From contig NZ_JAFMZZ010000001.1 in the NCBI RefSeq assembly GCF_017356245.1, positions 1,377,130-1,441,129 of the forward strand: DNA of 64,000 bases. Direction: 5' to 3'. Shown here piece by piece: positions 1 to 9,611 of this stretch (within the stretch, counting starts at the first letter, position 1; each line of letters opens with the position of its first letter). The notes beneath the pieces were generated by a model. It was given only the letters and a program-made list of their open reading frames with translations. It was not told where the DNA came from and searched no databases. The translations under genes and the position numbers were made by a program. This DNA is from Bordetella petrii (GTDB lineage: Bacteria; Pseudomonadota; Gammaproteobacteria; Burkholderiales; Burkholderiaceae_B).

Positions 1-1461
1 CGTGACGCTGAGCAGGCCGTCGGCATCCACCTGGAAAGTCACGCGGATGCGCGCCGCCCCCGCCACCATTGGTGGAATGCCGCGCAGTTCGAAGCGCGCC
101 AGCGAACGGCAGTCGGACACCAGCTCGCGCTCGCCCTGCACCACGTGCACGCTCATGGCGCCCTGGCCGTCTTTGAACGTGGTGAACTCCTGCGCGCGCG
201 CCACCGGAATGGTGCTGTTGCGGGGAATGATGCGCTCGACCAGCCCGCCCATGGTTTCCAGGCCCAGCGATAGCGGAATGACATCCAGCAGCAGCCAGTC
301 TTCGCCAGGCAGGCGATTGCCCGCCAGCAGGTTGGCCTGCAAGGCGGCGCCCAGCGCCACCACCTGGTCGGGGTCCAGGTCGACCAGCGGCTCGGTGCCG
401 AACAGCTCGCCCACGGCCCGGCGGATCACCGGCATGCGCGTGGCGCCGCCCACCATCACCACGCCGTTGATGTCGGCAATCGCCAGCCCGGCGTCGCGCA
501 GCGCGGTCCGGGCCCGGTCGAGGGTGCGGCGCACCAGCGGCTCGGCCAGTTGTTCGAATTGCGCCTGCGTCAGGGTCAGGTCGAGTTCGCGGCCATCCTG
601 CAGTGCGGCGCGCAGCGGCGCGGAAGGCGCCTGCGACAGCGCTTCGCGGGCGGCACGCGCCGCCACCAGCACCGTGCGCCGGTCGGCCGGCGCCAGCGGC
701 GCCTCGCCCAGCGAGGCGCGTGCGAATTCGCTGATGGCCCAGTCGAAATCGTCGCCGCCCAGCGCCGTATCGCCGCCCGTGGCGACGACCTCGAACACGC
801 CCTTGGTCAGGCGCAGGATGGACACGTCGAAGGTGCCGCCGCCCAGGTCGTAGACGGCGTAAACGCCTTCGGCAGCCTGGTCCAGCCCGTAGGCAATGGC
901 GGCGGCCGTGGGCTCGTTGAGCAGGCGCAGCACATTCAGGCCCGCCAGCCGCGCGGCGTCGCGCGTGGCCTGGCGCTGCGCATCGTCGAAATAGGCGGGC
1001 ACGGTGATGACGGCGCCGACCAGATCGTCGCCCAGCACGTCTTCGGCGCGCTGGCGCAGCACCGCCAGGATCTGCGCCGAGACTTCCACCGGGCTGAGCT
1101 CGCCCTGCACGGTGCGCAGCCGCACCATGCCGGGCGCATCGACGAACTCGTACGGCGCCCCGCTGGCAAGCGCCTCGTCCAGCGAGCGCCCCATGAAGCG
1201 CTTGACCGACACCACGGTATTGAAGGGGTCGGCAGCCTGCTGCGCCAGCGCCTGCCGGCCGATGGCCACCTTGCCGTCTGCGAAATAACGCACCGCGGAC
1301 GGCAGCAGCGGCTGCCCCTCGGCATCGGGCAGCACTTCCGGCGTGCTGCTGCGCACCGCGGCCACCAGGGAATTGGTCGTGCCCAGGTCGATGCCCACCG
1401 CCAGCTTGCGCTGGTGCGGCGCGGGCGATTCGCCGGGCTCGGAAATCTGCAATAAGGCCAT
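1..1461 (-). CDS. hscA: HscA, Hsp70-type chaperone for Fe-S assembly (partial, C-terminus off window)
   Basis: Specialised Hsp70 that, with HscB, releases the Fe-S cluster from the IscU scaffold in the cytoplasm. Reading the minus strand from ATG at 1461 gives an actin-like ATPase domain: the phosphate-1 motif GIDLGTTNS near residue 22, [16 protein letters not shown] in the middle and the phosphate-2 motif DLGGGTFD further on. The first 487 codons are present and the rest lies beyond the left edge. It is the last gene seen of an iscR-iscS-iscU-iscA-hscB-hscA order, which separates it from DnaK. The start is 58 bases after the hscB stop. All plus-strand ORFs over it are antisense shadows. Confidence 0.95.
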   Translation of the reverse strand, partial: MALLQISEPGESPAPHQRKLAVGIDLGTTNSLVAAVRSSTPEVLPDAEGQPLLPSAVRYFADGKVAIGRQALAQQAADPFNTVVSVKRFMGRSLDEALASGAPYEFVDAPGMVRLRTVQGELSPVEVSAQILAVLRQRAEDVLGDDLVGAVITVPAYFDDAQRQATRDAARLAGLNVLRLLNEPTAAAIAYGLDQAAEGVYAVYDLGGGTFDVSILRLTKGVFEVVATGGDTALGGDDFDWAISEFARASLGEAPLAPADRRTVLVAARAAREALSQAPSAPLRAALQDGRELDLTLTQAQFEQLAEPLVRRTLDRARTALRDAGLAIADINGVVMVGGATRMPVIRRAVGELFGTEPLVDLDPDQVVALGAALQANLLAGNRLPGEDWLLLDVIPLSLGLETMGGLVERIIPRNSTIPVARAQEFTTFKDGQGAMSVHVVQGERELVSDCRSLARFELRGIPPMVAGAARIRVTFQVDADGLLSVT

Positions 1462-1519
1462 GATTATGCTTCGGGTCGTAAAGCGGAGTAGCGGCGCGGC
1501 ATGGAGCTGGCGCGCCGGG

Positions 1520-2032
1520 CTAGCCGGCCGGGCTGGCAGCCGCCAGCTCTTGCGCCAGTTTTTCGACAAACATCCATTCGCGCACCTTCTTGCCGGCGGC
1601 GGCGTAGTCGTGGCGCTGGTCGAGCAGCGTGGTCAGGGTGTCGTGCATCTGCCGGCGCGCGTCGCCGAGCTCGGCCTGCAGTTCGGCAAACACGGCGGCA
1701 TCGTCGCGCGCGTCGTCCAGCATTTCGCGCCACTGCATCTGCTGCATCAGGAAAGCCGGTTCCATGGCGGTGTTGCTTTCGGTTTGCAAGTCCACCCCCG
1801 CCTGCTCGCACAGATAGCGCGCCCGCAACAGCGGGTCGCGCAGCTGCCGGTAGGCTTCGTTGGCGCGCGCCGACCATTGCATGGCGACGCGGCGCTCGGC
1901 CGGGCTGGCGGTGGCATAGCGGTCGGGATGCACCTGGGCCGCCACGGCCCGCCAGGCGCGTTCGAGCGCCTGGGCATCGATATCGAACCGCGCGGGCAGG
2001 CCGAACAGGCTGAAATGGTCGTCCGCGGCCAA
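1520..2032 (-). CDS. hscB: HscB, J-domain co-chaperone
   Basis: DnaJ-like co-chaperone (170 aa, the usual HscB size) that delivers IscU to HscA and stimulates its ATPase. The N-terminal J domain carries the HPD motif ([13 protein letters not shown], residues about 34-46); the C-terminal half is the helical IscU-binding domain. The in-frame start is TTG at 2032, three bases downstream of the iscA stop; no ATG lies near the J-domain beginning. Translation probably relies on coupling to iscA. A TTG start could limit HscB relative to IscU and IscA, which is inference. Confidence 0.93.
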   Translation of the reverse strand: MAADDHFSLFGLPARFDIDAQALERAWRAVAAQVHPDRYATASPAERRVAMQWSARANEAYRQLRDPLLRARYLCEQAGVDLQTESNTAMEPAFLMQQMQWREMLDDARDDAAVFAELQAELGDARRQMHDTLTTLLDQRHDYAAAGKKVREWMFVEKLAQELAAASPAG

Positions 2033-2035
2033 AAC

Positions 2036-2359
2036 CTACACCGTGAACGACTCGCCGCAGCCGCAGGTCGCCTTTTCGTTGGGGTTGCGGAACTTGAAAC
2101 CTTCGTTCAGGCCTTCGCGCGCGTAGTCGAGCTCGGTGCCGTCCAGGTAGGCGAAACTCTTGGGGTCTACGAATACCTTGACGCCAAAGCTCTCGAAGAC
2201 CATGTCTTCGGGCGTGGGATCATCCACGTACTCGAGCTTGTAGGCCATGCCCGAGCATCCAGTGGTGCGCACGCCCAGCCGCAGGCCCACGCCCTTGCCG
2301 CGCTTTTGCAGGTAGCGTCCGATGTGCGAAGCCGCCTGTTGGGTCAGGGTAACGGACAT
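2036..2359 (-). CDS. iscA: IscA, A-type Fe-S carrier
   Basis: Small (107 aa) A-type carrier that accepts Fe-S clusters or iron and passes them to target proteins. It starts [10 protein letters not shown] and keeps the three family cysteines: one in TGCSGMAYK and two in the C-terminal CGCGESF. The start chosen at 2359 is one base after the iscU stop; an upstream GTG-type extension read through the iscU end has no family similarity. It sits between iscU and hscB, as in other isc operons. ErpA is the closest alternative name, but operon position favours IscA. Confidence 0.93.
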   Translation of the reverse strand: MSVTLTQQAASHIGRYLQKRGKGVGLRLGVRTTGCSGMAYKLEYVDDPTPEDMVFESFGVKVFVDPKSFAYLDGTELDYAREGLNEGFKFRNPNEKATCGCGESFTV

Positions 2360-2360
2360 A

Positions 2361-2789
2361 TCAGTTCGCCGCCGCGACCGCCACGGTTTCGGCCTGGGCA
2401 TCGGCCGGCGCCGCGTGCTTGTCCTTGTAGTCTTGCACCGCCGCCTTGATGGCGTCTTCGGCCAGGATCGAGCAGTGGATTTTCACGGGCGGCAGGGCCA
2501 GTTCTTCGGCGATCTGGGTATTGCGGATGTTCAGCGCTTCGTCCAGCGTCTTGCCCTTGACCCATTCGGTAACCAGCGAGCTCGACGCGATGGCCGAGCC
2601 GCAGCCGTAGGTCTTGAAGCGCGCGTCTTCGATGACGCCCGACTCGCTGACCTTGATCTGCAGCTTCATCACGTCGCCGCAAGCCGGCGCGCCGACCATG
2701 CCGGTACCCACCGATTCGTCGCCCTTGTCGAACGAGCCGACGTTGCGCGGGTTTTCGTAGTGATCCAGAACTTTGTTGCTGTATGCCAT
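2361..2789 (-). CDS. iscU: IscU, Fe-S cluster scaffold
   Basis: Scaffold on which [2Fe-2S] and [4Fe-4S] clusters are built from IscS sulfur. 142 aa. The ligand cysteines are visible at C37 (PACGD, followed by D39), C63 ([11 protein letters not shown]) and C106 (IHCSILAED). The HscA recognition motif LPPVK is intact at residues 99-103. The last 20 residues are an Ala-rich tail ([17 protein letters not shown]) slightly longer than in E. coli IscU. It lies between iscS and iscA, with 31 bases to iscS and 1 base to iscA. Confidence 0.96.
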   Translation of the reverse strand: MAYSNKVLDHYENPRNVGSFDKGDESVGTGMVGAPACGDVMKLQIKVSESGVIEDARFKTYGCGSAIASSSLVTEWVKGKTLDEALNIRNTQIAEELALPPVKIHCSILAEDAIKAAVQDYKDKHAAPADAQAETVAVAAAN

Positions 2790-2820
2790 GATGTTTCTCC
2801 TGTGTCGGTCGCGCGGGCGC

Positions 2821-4032
2821 TCAGTGGGCGGCCCACTGCACGGTGTTCAGGTCGATGCCTGCCTGGGCCATTTCCCACAGCGGCGACATGTCGCGCAGTT
2901 TGCCCACGCGGCTCTTGATCAAGTCGATGGTGAAGTCGATTTCCTGTTCGGTGGTGAACCGGCCCAGGGTAAAGCGGATGGAGCTGTGCGCCAGTTCGTC
3001 GTTGCGCCCCAGGGCGCGCAGCACATACGAAGGCTCGAGGCTGGCCGAAGTGCAGGCCGAGCCGCTGGAAACGGCCAGTTCCTTGATGGCCATGATCAGC
3101 GATTCGCCTTCCACGTAGTTGAAACTGACGTTCAGGTTGTGCGGCACGCGCTGTTCAAGGCTGCCGTTCAGGTAGGTTTCCTCGATTTGCGACAGGCCCG
3201 CCCACAGGCGGTCGCGCAGCATGCGGATGCGCTCGTTCTCGGTGCCCATTTCTTCGCGGGCCAGCCGGAAGGCCTCGCCCATGCCGACGATCTGGTGCGT
3301 GGCCAGCGTGCCCGAACGGAAGCCGCGCTCGTGGCCGCCGCCGTGCATCTGCGCCTCGATGCGCACGCGCGGCTTGCGCCGCACATACAGCGCGCCGATA
3401 CCCTTGGGGCCGTACGTCTTGTGGGCCGAGAACGACATCAGGTCGACCTTGAGCTTCTGCAGGTCGATCTCGACCTTGCCCGTGGCCTGCGCCGCGTCGA
3501 CATGGAACACAATGCCTTTTTCGCGGCAGATTTCGCCCAGGGTTTCGACGTCCTGGATGACGCCGATTTCGTTGTTCACCAGCATCACCGACACCAGGAT
3601 GGTATCGGGGCGCAGCGCCGCCTTGAAGGCGTCCAGGTCGATCAGGCCGTCGTCGCGTACATCCAGATAGGTCACCTCGAAGCCCTGGCGCTCGAGCTCG
3701 CGACAGGTGTCCAGCACCGCCTTGTGCTCGGTCTTGACCGTGATGATGTGCTTGCCGCGCTCGGCGTAGAAATTGGCGGCGCCCTTGATGGCCAGGTTGT
3801 CGGATTCGGTGGCGCCGGAGGTCCAGATGATTTCGCGCGGGTCGGCATTGACCAGCTTGGCGACTTCCTGGCGGGCATTCTCGACGGCGTCTTCGGCTTC
3901 CCAGCCGAAAGCATGGCTGCGCGACGCGGGATTGCCGAAATTGTCGTACAGCCAGGGCACCATTTTCTCGACCACGCGCGGGTCGACTGGCGTGGTGGCG
4001 GAATAATCGAGATAGATCGGGCGGGTGGTCAT
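2821..4032 (-). CDS. iscS: IscS, cysteine desulfurase
   Basis: PLP-dependent enzyme converting cysteine to alanine and delivering persulfide sulfur to IscU, and in general also to tRNA thiolation and cofactor pathways. 403 aa, starting [17 protein letters not shown]. Visible features are the PLP lysine in [12 protein letters not shown], the mobile-loop catalytic cysteine in [14 protein letters not shown] and the N-terminal ATTPVD motif of group I desulfurases. The C-terminus ends LNTVQWAAH, as in E. coli IscS (IDWAHH type). It follows iscR by 16 bases in the same transcript. Confidence 0.97.
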   Translation of the reverse strand: MTTRPIYLDYSATTPVDPRVVEKMVPWLYDNFGNPASRSHAFGWEAEDAVENARQEVAKLVNADPREIIWTSGATESDNLAIKGAANFYAERGKHIITVKTEHKAVLDTCRELERQGFEVTYLDVRDDGLIDLDAFKAALRPDTILVSVMLVNNEIGVIQDVETLGEICREKGIVFHVDAAQATGKVEIDLQKLKVDLMSFSAHKTYGPKGIGALYVRRKPRVRIEAQMHGGGHERGFRSGTLATHQIVGMGEAFRLAREEMGTENERIRMLRDRLWAGLSQIEETYLNGSLEQRVPHNLNVSFNYVEGESLIMAIKELAVSSGSACTSASLEPSYVLRALGRNDELAHSSIRFTLGRFTTEQEIDFTIDLIKSRVGKLRDMSPLWEMAQAGIDLNTVQWAAH

Positions 4033-4048
4033 GGGTTGCTACTCCTGC

Positions 4049-4588
4049 TTATACGGTGGCGTCGGCGGCGATGGCCGGGGTAGAGGCCGAGGGGGAGCCG
4101 GCAGCGCCCCGCTCCACGCGCACGGCGGTGCAGCCCTGCGCCGCCTGGGTGGCTTCCTGCAACTGGCGCAGCCGCTGCTGGTCGACCAGATCTTGCAGGG
4201 ACACGGAATCCAGGTAATCGACCATCTTGCGGTTCAGGGTGGTCCAGAGCTCGTGCGTCATGCATTTGCCCGACTTGCCGTCTTTGCCGCTGGTGCAATC
4301 GTGCTTGCCGCCGCAATTGGTGGCGTCCAGGGGTTCGTCAACCGCGAAGATGATGTCGGCGACCGTGACATTGCGGGCCAACCGGGCCAGCGAGTAGCCG
4401 CCGCCGGGGCCGCGCACGCTGTCGACCAGTTCGTGCCGGCGCAGCTTGCCGAACAGCTGCTCCAGGTAAGAAAGCGAAATATTCTGACGCTGGCTGATTG
4501 CCGCGAGAGTCACCGGACCGCTGTGCTGCCGCATGGCCAGGTCGATCATCGCGGTGACCGCGAACCGCCCTTTCGTAGTGAGCCGCAT
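4049..4588 (-). CDS. iscR: IscR, [2Fe-2S] regulator of isc genes
   Basis: Rrf2-family winged-helix repressor that senses cluster demand; the holo form represses its own operon. 179 aa. The DNA-binding helix region (AISQRQNISLSYLEQLFGKLR) is at residues 30-50. Cluster ligands C92, C98 and C109 with H112 are present; the third cysteine and the histidine are shifted five residues relative to E. coli (C104, H107) by an insertion of small polar residues (TSGKDGKSGK). It is the first gene of the operon, and a matching operator lies at 4634-4658. The C-terminal tail is Ala/Ser rich and dispensable-looking. Confidence 0.96.
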   Translation of the reverse strand: MRLTTKGRFAVTAMIDLAMRQHSGPVTLAAISQRQNISLSYLEQLFGKLRRHELVDSVRGPGGGYSLARLARNVTVADIIFAVDEPLDATNCGGKHDCTSGKDGKSGKCMTHELWTTLNRKMVDYLDSVSLQDLVDQQRLRQLQEATQAAQGCTAVRVERGAAGSPSASTPAIAADATV

Positions 4589-4633
4589 GGTGGATTCCTG
4601 TTAAAACCGGCAGGCCACCCGGCTGGGCAACCA

Positions 4634-4683
4634 ATACCTGAGTAATTGCCTCAAGTATAGCAAATTCCCGAGTAAATTGCTAA
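4634..4683 (-). promoter_or_regulatory. isc operon promoter with type 1 IscR box
   Basis: On the minus strand a -35 TTAGCA (4683-4678) and -10 TATACT (4659-4654) are 18 bases apart. Positions 4634-4658 (plus strand ATACCTGAG...CCTCAAGTAT, 25 bases) match about 21 of 25 positions of the E. coli type 1 IscR consensus as I recall it. The box covers the -10 element and the start point, where a repressor would block RNA polymerase. This implies classical negative autoregulation of iscRSUA-hscBA by cluster-loaded IscR. Confidence 0.75.
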
Positions 4684-4697
4684 GCCATCGCAGTCGC

Positions 4698-4726
4698 AAA
4701 AAACCGCGCCGTAGCGCGGTTTTTCA
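4698..4726 (-). terminator. Rho-independent terminator after the phosphatase gene
   Basis: Plus strand AAAAAACCGCGC-CGTA-GCGCGGTTTTT: a GC stem with A/T runs on both sides, so it can work in either direction. It lies between the stop of the LMW phosphatase gene (4755) and the iscR promoter, insulating iscR from upstream read-through. Confidence 0.8.
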
Positions 4727-4754
4727 AGGCCTGATCGGGCCGGGGCCGGCGGGA

Positions 4755-5246
4755 TCAGGCCGCCTGGTACTGCGTGGCCCGCTTGCGGACCAGCTCAAGA
4801 ACACCCTGACAGGCGTCTTCCAGGTAGTCGAGCACCTTGCCGAAGCCTTCGGGGCCGCCGTAGTAGGGATCGGGCACCGTGGCTTCTTCGAATTCGTTGG
4901 CAAAGCGCATCAGCAGCATCAGCTTGTGCTGGTAGGCCTTGGGGCATTGTTGCTGCAGCGCGGAAAGGTTGTCCCAGTCCATGGCCAGGATGAGATCGAA
5001 CTCGCGGAAGTCGTCGGCCGTTACCTGGCGGGCTTCGCAATGGTTGATCTCGTAGCCGCGCTTGCGGGCGGCGGCCTGGGCGCGAGCATCGGGCGCTTCA
5101 CCAATATGGTAGGCATGCGTGCCTGCGGAATCCACGCGCACGACATCGCTCAAACCGGCATCGTTCACCAAATGGCGAAAAACGCCCTCCGCGCTTGGCG
5201 AGCGACAGATATTACCCATGCAAACGAAAAGTACCTTGGTCATCAT
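4755..5246 (-). CDS. Low-molecular-weight protein-tyrosine phosphatase
   Basis: Cytoplasmic phosphatase of the LMW-PTP/arsenate reductase-like fold. The P-loop CMGNICRS starts at C9 with R15, giving the C(X)5R signature directly after MMTKVLFV; the general-acid loop DPYYGG (VPDPYYGGPEGF) is present near residue 125. 163 aa from the ATGATG pair at 5246/5243; either ATG could be used. The upstream extension to 5303 is AT-rich promoter DNA and is not plausible protein. It is monocistronic, with promoter candidates and a terminator of its own. No capsule or exopolysaccharide kinase lies nearby, so its substrate is unknown. Confidence 0.9.
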   Translation of the reverse strand: MMTKVLFVCMGNICRSPSAEGVFRHLVNDAGLSDVVRVDSAGTHAYHIGEAPDARAQAAARKRGYEINHCEARQVTADDFREFDLILAMDWDNLSALQQQCPKAYQHKLMLLMRFANEFEEATVPDPYYGGPEGFGKVLDYLEDACQGVLELVRKRATQYQAA

Positions 5247-5272
5247 GGGTGTAAGTCTGAGGGAAAACCCGG

Positions 5273-5278
5273 AATATA
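5273..5278 (-). promoter_or_regulatory. Candidate -10 element of the phosphatase gene
   Basis: Minus-strand TATATT 27 bases upstream of the ATG, in an AT-rich patch (TTGCAAAAAAAACTTGC directly upstream). The -35 is unclear: the best candidate, TTGCGC, is 19 bases away. Placement gives a leader of about 20 bases. Confidence 0.4.
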
Positions 5279-5347
5279 GCAAGTTTTTTTTGCAATTGCG
5301 CAAGCGTGTGCAGCGGTTTTGTGAAGATTATTTTTGTCTATTCAATC

Positions 5348-5388
5348 AATAGCTTAAGACAATAATTGCAAGTACTACATAAGCTATT
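5348..5388. repeat. 9-bp perfect inverted repeat in AT-rich spacer
   Basis: AATAGCTTA (5348-5356) and TAAGCTATT (5380-5388) are exact reverse complements around a 23-base loop. They lie in the 216-base spacer between uvrB and the phosphatase gene, the most AT-rich stretch of this part of the window. The repeat could be a regulator site or weak terminator for uvrB; no T-tract supports the latter. Confidence 0.45.
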
Positions 5389-5462
5389 TCAAGGCCACGC
5401 GGTAACAAATCCGCCGCTTTGACCGCAATGCAGCACCCGGGCGGTTTCGCCCCCTGCCCGCG

Positions 5463-7490
5463 CTAGGCCGCGCCGTCCAGCAGCACGCGTTGCTTGAGTG
5501 CGTTGAGCGCATCGCGCGCCGCCGCGGCCTGCTCGAATTCCAGGTTGCGGGCATGGTCGGTCATGAGCTTTTCCAGACGGCGGATTTCGCGGGCCACCGA
5601 TTTTTCGTCGGCCAGCACCTCGGGGGCGATCGCGGATTCCAGAGTATCGTGGCGCGCCGGGGCGACGATGCCGTCGATGAGCTCGCGCACCGCCTTGTTG
5701 ACGCCGCGCGCGGTAATGCCGTGGTCGGCATTGAACTGCAGCTGCTTGTTGCGCCGCCTTTCGGTTTCGTCCATGGCCCGCCGCATCGAGGCGGTGATGG
5801 CGTCGGCGTACAGAATGGCATGGCCGTTCAGGTTGCGCGCGGCCCGGCCGATGGTCTGGATCAGGCTGCGCTCGGAACGCAGGAAGCCTTCTTTGTCGGC
5901 ATCCAGAATGGCCACCAGCGATACTTCGGGGATATCCAGGCCTTCGCGCAGCAGGTTGATGCCCACCAGCACATCGAAAGTGCCCAGACGCAGGTCGCGG
6001 ATGATCTCGACGCGTTCGACCGTGTCGATGTCGGAGTGCAGGTAGCGCACCCGCACGCCATGCTCGGCCAGGAAGTCGGTCAGGTCTTCGGCCATGCGCT
6101 TGGTCAGCGTGGTGACCAGGACACGTTCCTGGGCCGCCACGCGCAGCTTGATCTCGCCCAGCAGGTCATCGACCTGCGTGCGGGCCGGCCGCACTTCGAC
6201 CTGCGGGTCGACCAGGCCGGTGGGCCGCACCACCTGCTCGACCACGTTGTCGGAATGCTCTTGCTCATAGGCCGCCGGCGTGGCCGACACGAACACGCAC
6301 TGGCGCATGCGCGCCTCGAATTCCTCGAGGCGCAGCGGCCGGTTGTCCAGCGCCGACGGCAGCCGGAAGCCGTACTGCACCAGGGTTTCCTTGCGGGCCC
6401 GGTCGCCGCGGTACATGCCGCCCAGCTGGCCCATTGTGACGTGGCTTTCGTCGATGAACATCAGCGCGTCGGCCGGCAGGTAATCGATGAGCGTGGGGGG
6501 CGGCTCGCCCGGCGCGGCGCCGGACAGGTGGCGCGAATAGTTTTCGATGCCCTTGCAGAAGCCCAGCTCTTGCAGCATTTCGAGGTCGAAGCGGGTGCGC
6601 TGCTCGAGGCGCTGCGCCTCGACCAGCTTGCCTTCGGCCGTAAGCAGCTTCAGGCGGCCGCGCAGTTCTTCCTTGATGGTCTCGATGGCGCGCAGCACGG
6701 TGTCGCGCGGGGTGACGTAGTGCGACCCCGGATAGACGGTGAAGCGCGGCACTTTCTGGCGGACCCGGCCGGTAAGCGGGTCGAACAGCTCGAGCGATTC
6801 GATTTCGTCGTCGAACAGTGTCAGGCGCAGTGCCAGCTCGGGGCTTTCGGCCGGGAAGATGTCGAGCGTTTCGCCGCGCACCCGGAACGTGCCGCGGGCG
6901 AAATCGGCGTCGTTGCGCGTGTACTGCATGGCCACCAGCCGCGCCAGCACCTCGCGCCGCGAAATACGGTCGCCCGCGCGCAGGATCAGCACCATGGCAT
7001 GGTAATCGCCGGGGTTGCCGATACCGTAGATGCACGACACCGTGCCCACAATGATGGTGTCGCGGCGCTCGAGCAGGCTTTTGGTGGCCGACAGCCGCAT
7101 CTGCTCGATGTGCTCGTTGATGGACGAGTCTTTCTCGATGAACAGGTCGCGGGTGGGGACGTAGGCTTCGGGCTGGTAGTAGTCGTAGTAAGAAACGAAA
7201 TACTCGACCGCGTTCTTGGGAAAGAATTCGCGCATTTCCGCGTACAACTGCGCCGCCAGCGTCTTGTTGGGCGCCAGCACCAGGGCCGGCCGGCCCAGCC
7301 GGGCGATGATGTTGGCCATGGTGTAAGTTTTGCCCGAGCCCGTCACCCCCAGCAAAGTCTGGTACATGAGGCCGTCGCGCATGCCCTGGGCCAGGCCCTC
7401 GATGGCGGTGGGCTGGTCGCCCGCCGGCGGGTACGGCTGGTACAAGTGAAAGGGGCTGTCGGGAAAATCGACGAATCCAGGAGCGGTCAT
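5463..7490 (-). CDS. uvrB: UvrB, excinuclease ABC subunit B
   Basis: Damage-verification helicase of nucleotide excision repair that hands DNA to UvrC. 675 aa from ATG at 7490 ([19 protein letters not shown]). In order: Walker A GVTGSGKT (about residues 45-52), the beta-hairpin [12 protein letters not shown] that is clamped on DNA, DEAH-type motif FIDESH, helicase motifs [18 protein letters not shown] and QTIGRAARN, and a C-terminal UVR motif ([11 protein letters not shown]) that binds UvrC. The start at 7490 fits the family; the longer reading to 7547 crosses the divergent aminotransferase promoter. I found no good SOS box upstream. Confidence 0.97.
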   Translation of the reverse strand: MTAPGFVDFPDSPFHLYQPYPPAGDQPTAIEGLAQGMRDGLMYQTLLGVTGSGKTYTMANIIARLGRPALVLAPNKTLAAQLYAEMREFFPKNAVEYFVSYYDYYQPEAYVPTRDLFIEKDSSINEHIEQMRLSATKSLLERRDTIIVGTVSCIYGIGNPGDYHAMVLILRAGDRISRREVLARLVAMQYTRNDADFARGTFRVRGETLDIFPAESPELALRLTLFDDEIESLELFDPLTGRVRQKVPRFTVYPGSHYVTPRDTVLRAIETIKEELRGRLKLLTAEGKLVEAQRLEQRTRFDLEMLQELGFCKGIENYSRHLSGAAPGEPPPTLIDYLPADALMFIDESHVTMGQLGGMYRGDRARKETLVQYGFRLPSALDNRPLRLEEFEARMRQCVFVSATPAAYEQEHSDNVVEQVVRPTGLVDPQVEVRPARTQVDDLLGEIKLRVAAQERVLVTTLTKRMAEDLTDFLAEHGVRVRYLHSDIDTVERVEIIRDLRLGTFDVLVGINLLREGLDIPEVSLVAILDADKEGFLRSERSLIQTIGRAARNLNGHAILYADAITASMRRAMDETERRRNKQLQFNADHGITARGVNKAVRELIDGIVAPARHDTLESAIAPEVLADEKSVAREIRRLEKLMTDHARNLEFEQAAAARDALNALKQRVLLDGAA

Positions 7491-7566
7491 GCTAGACTGT
7501 CTCAGGGTAAACCCCCCATTATCCACAGCACGCCCCCCTGCGTCCACATACCCTTACCGAACCCCC

Positions 7567-8772
7567 ATGAGCTCTCTTTTCGATTCCGTCGAACTTGCGC
7601 CGCGCGACCCCATCCTGGGATTGAACGAACAATACAACGCCGATACCCGCCCCGGTAAAGTCAACCTGGGCGTGGGGGTGTATTACGACGATGCCGGCCG
7701 CATTCCCCTGCTGGCGGCCGTGCGCAAGGCCGAGATCGCCCGCGTCGAAGCCGCCGCCGCGCGCGGCTACCTGCCCATCGAAGGCATCGCCGGATACAAC
7801 AAGGGAGCCCAGACCCTGCTGCTGGGAGCCGATTCGCCCCTGGCCGCCGAAGGCCGCGTGCTTACCGCCCAGGCCCTGGGCGGCACCGGCGCCCTGAAAA
7901 TCGGCGCCGACTTCCTACGCCAGCTGCTGCCCCAGTCCAAGGTGCTGATCAGCAACCCCAGCTGGGAAAACCACCGCGCCCTGTTCGAGCGCGCCGGCTT
8001 CCCGGTTGAAACCTACGCTTACTACGACGCCGCCACTCACGGGCTCGACTTCCAGGGCATGCTGGCCTCGCTGCAGGCCGCCCCGGCGCAGACCATCGTG
8101 GTACTGCATGCGTGCTGCCACAACCCCACCGGGGTCGATCCCACCGCCGAGCAGTGGCAACAGATCGCGCAGGTGGTCAAGGCCCGCAACCTGGTGCCGT
8201 TCCTGGACATCGCCTACCAGGGCTTCGGCGCCGGCCTGCAAGAAGACGCCGCCGTGGTGCGCATGTTCGCCGACCTCGGCCTCACCATGCTGATCAGTTC
8301 GTCGTTCTCCAAGTCGTTCTCGCTGTACGGCGAACGCGTGGGCGCGCTGACCGTGGTCGCCGGCAACCAGGACGAAGCCAAGCGCGTTCTCAGCCAGCTC
8401 AAGCGCGTCATCCGCACCAACTACTCCAACCCGCCCACCCATGGCGGCACGGTCGTGTCCACGGTGCTCAATACGCCCGAACTCTACGCCCTGTGGGAAC
8501 AAGAGCTCGCCGGCATGCGCGACCGCATCCGCCTGATGCGCCAGCAGCTGGTCGACAAAATCAAGGCGGCGGGCGCCACGCAAGACTTCGGCTTCGTGCT
8601 GCAGCAGCGCGGCATGTTCTCGTATTCCGGCCTGACCTCGGCCCAGGTCGACGTACTGCGCGAGCAGCACGGCATCTATGCGGTATCCAGCGGCCGCATC
8701 TGCGTGGCCGCCCTGAACAGCGGCAACATCGACACCGTCGCCAAGGCCATCGCCGCCGTCATCAAGCAGTAA
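7567..8772 (+). CDS. tyrB: Aromatic/aspartate aminotransferase
   Basis: Class I PLP aminotransferase (401 aa) of the AspC/TyrB Ia subgroup, interconverting aspartate, glutamate and aromatic amino acids with their 2-oxo acids. It starts [23 protein letters not shown], a hallmark N-terminus. The PLP lysine is in [16 protein letters not shown] and the substrate carboxylate arginine region is near the C-terminus ([11 protein letters not shown]). Whether aspartate or aromatic substrates are preferred cannot be decided from sequence alone; tyrB is the likelier label in this lineage. Divergent from uvrB and followed by a strong terminator. Confidence 0.88.
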   Translation: MSSLFDSVELAPRDPILGLNEQYNADTRPGKVNLGVGVYYDDAGRIPLLAAVRKAEIARVEAAAARGYLPIEGIAGYNKGAQTLLLGADSPLAAEGRVLTAQALGGTGALKIGADFLRQLLPQSKVLISNPSWENHRALFERAGFPVETYAYYDAATHGLDFQGMLASLQAAPAQTIVVLHACCHNPTGVDPTAEQWQQIAQVVKARNLVPFLDIAYQGFGAGLQEDAAVVRMFADLGLTMLISSSFSKSFSLYGERVGALTVVAGNQDEAKRVLSQLKRVIRTNYSNPPTHGGTVVSTVLNTPELYALWEQELAGMRDRIRLMRQQLVDKIKAAGATQDFGFVLQQRGMFSYSGLTSAQVDVLREQHGIYAVSSGRICVAALNSGNIDTVAKAIAAVIKQ

Positions 8773-8796
8773 GGCCAGGCCACCGCCGGCAACAGG

Positions 8797-8826
8797 GCCC
8801 CTCCGCAAGAGGGGCTTTTTCTTTTC
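8797..8826 (+). terminator. Rho-independent terminator of the aminotransferase gene
   Basis: GCCCCTC-CGCAA-GAGGGGC (8797-8815) followed by TTTTTCTTTTC. A seven-base-pair GC stem plus U-tract 24 bases after the stop, separating the gene from lexA. Confidence 0.9.
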
Positions 8827-8899
8827 TTGCGCGTCGCGCGGCCCCATGTCCGGCGCGAACGGCCCTTGCTTTTTTACGCCGCGTCGTCCAGAATCCATG

Positions 8900-8915
8900 C
8901 TGTATATCCATACAG
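8900..8915 (+). promoter_or_regulatory. SOS box (LexA operator) of lexA
   Basis: CTGTATATCCATACAG is a perfect CTGT-N8-ACAG LexA site, centred about 29 bases upstream of the lexA ATG. It implies autoregulation of the SOS response. I found no second box near it. Confidence 0.93.
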
Positions 8916-8936
8916 CACGCTTTCCGGATCATCGCC

Positions 8937-9611
8937 ATGGCCAGCAAACTCACCGACCGCCAGCAGGAAATCCTGGATCTCATCCGGCTGACGGTAGCGC
9001 GCACCGGGTTCCCGCCCACCCGCGCCGAAATCGCCCGGGCGCTGGGATTCCGTTCCCCCAACGCCGCGGAAGACCACCTGAAGGCCCTGGCCCGCAAGGG
9101 CGCCATCGAACTCACGGCCGGGGCCTCGCGCGGCATCCGCCTGAAAGATTCCGGCGAAGCCGGCCAGTCCGGCGCCGAAGCCCCCTCTTCCGCCATCGCC
9201 GGCATGGCCGACGCCATCGGCCGTCTGTTGTTGCCGCTGGTCGGGCGGGTGGCGGCGGGCAGCCCTATCCTGGCGGCCGAACACGTCGAACGCGAAGTCG
9301 GCGTCGACGCCGGCCTGTTCGCACAAACACCCGATTACCTGCTGAAGGTGCGCGGCATGAGCATGCGCGACGCCGGCATTCTCGAAGGCGACCTGCTGGC
9401 GGTCAAGCGTGCGGCCGAGGCCCGCAACGGGCAGATCGTCGTCGCCCGCCTGGGCGACGAGGTCACCGTGAAGCGCCTGCAGCGCCACCAAGGCCGCATC
9501 GAACTGCTGCCCGAAAACCCCGACTTCTCGCCCATCATCGTCGACGGCACCCAGGAATTCGCCCTGGAAGGCATCGCCGTGGGCCTGATCCGCACGCAGG
9601 CGCTGCACTAG
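8937..9611 (+). CDS. lexA: LexA, SOS repressor
   Basis: Repressor of the SOS regulon, inactivated by RecA-stimulated self-cleavage. 224 aa. The N-terminal winged helix (residues 1-70) contains [14 protein letters not shown] and the recognition helix around [13 protein letters not shown]. The cleavage bond is A107-G108 (RVAAGSPI), with catalytic S142 (RGMSMRDAG) and K157 (LLAVKR). The ATG at 8937 is set by the domain start; a longer reading frame runs through from inside the aminotransferase gene and is spurious. Its TAG overlaps the TAG of the convergent MFS gene within CTAG 9608-9611. Confidence 0.97.
   Translation: MASKLTDRQQEILDLIRLTVARTGFPPTRAEIARALGFRSPNAAEDHLKALARKGAIELTAGASRGIRLKDSGEAGQSGAEAPSSAIAGMADAIGRLLLPLVGRVAAGSPILAAEHVEREVGVDAGLFAQTPDYLLKVRGMSMRDAGILEGDLLAVKRAAEARNGQIVVARLGDEVTVKRLQRHQGRIELLPENPDFSPIIVDGTQEFALEGIAVGLIRTQALH

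Noticed and set aside
7491..7530. SOS box before uvrB
   Set aside because: CTGT occurs at 7497 but the opposite half-site reads AAAC, not ACAG; no LexA site meeting the CTGT-N8-ACAG rule was found.
5490..7658. 722-codon plus-strand frame opposite uvrB
   Set aside because: No family pattern; reads through the uvrB start and into the aminotransferase region. uvrB explains the region.
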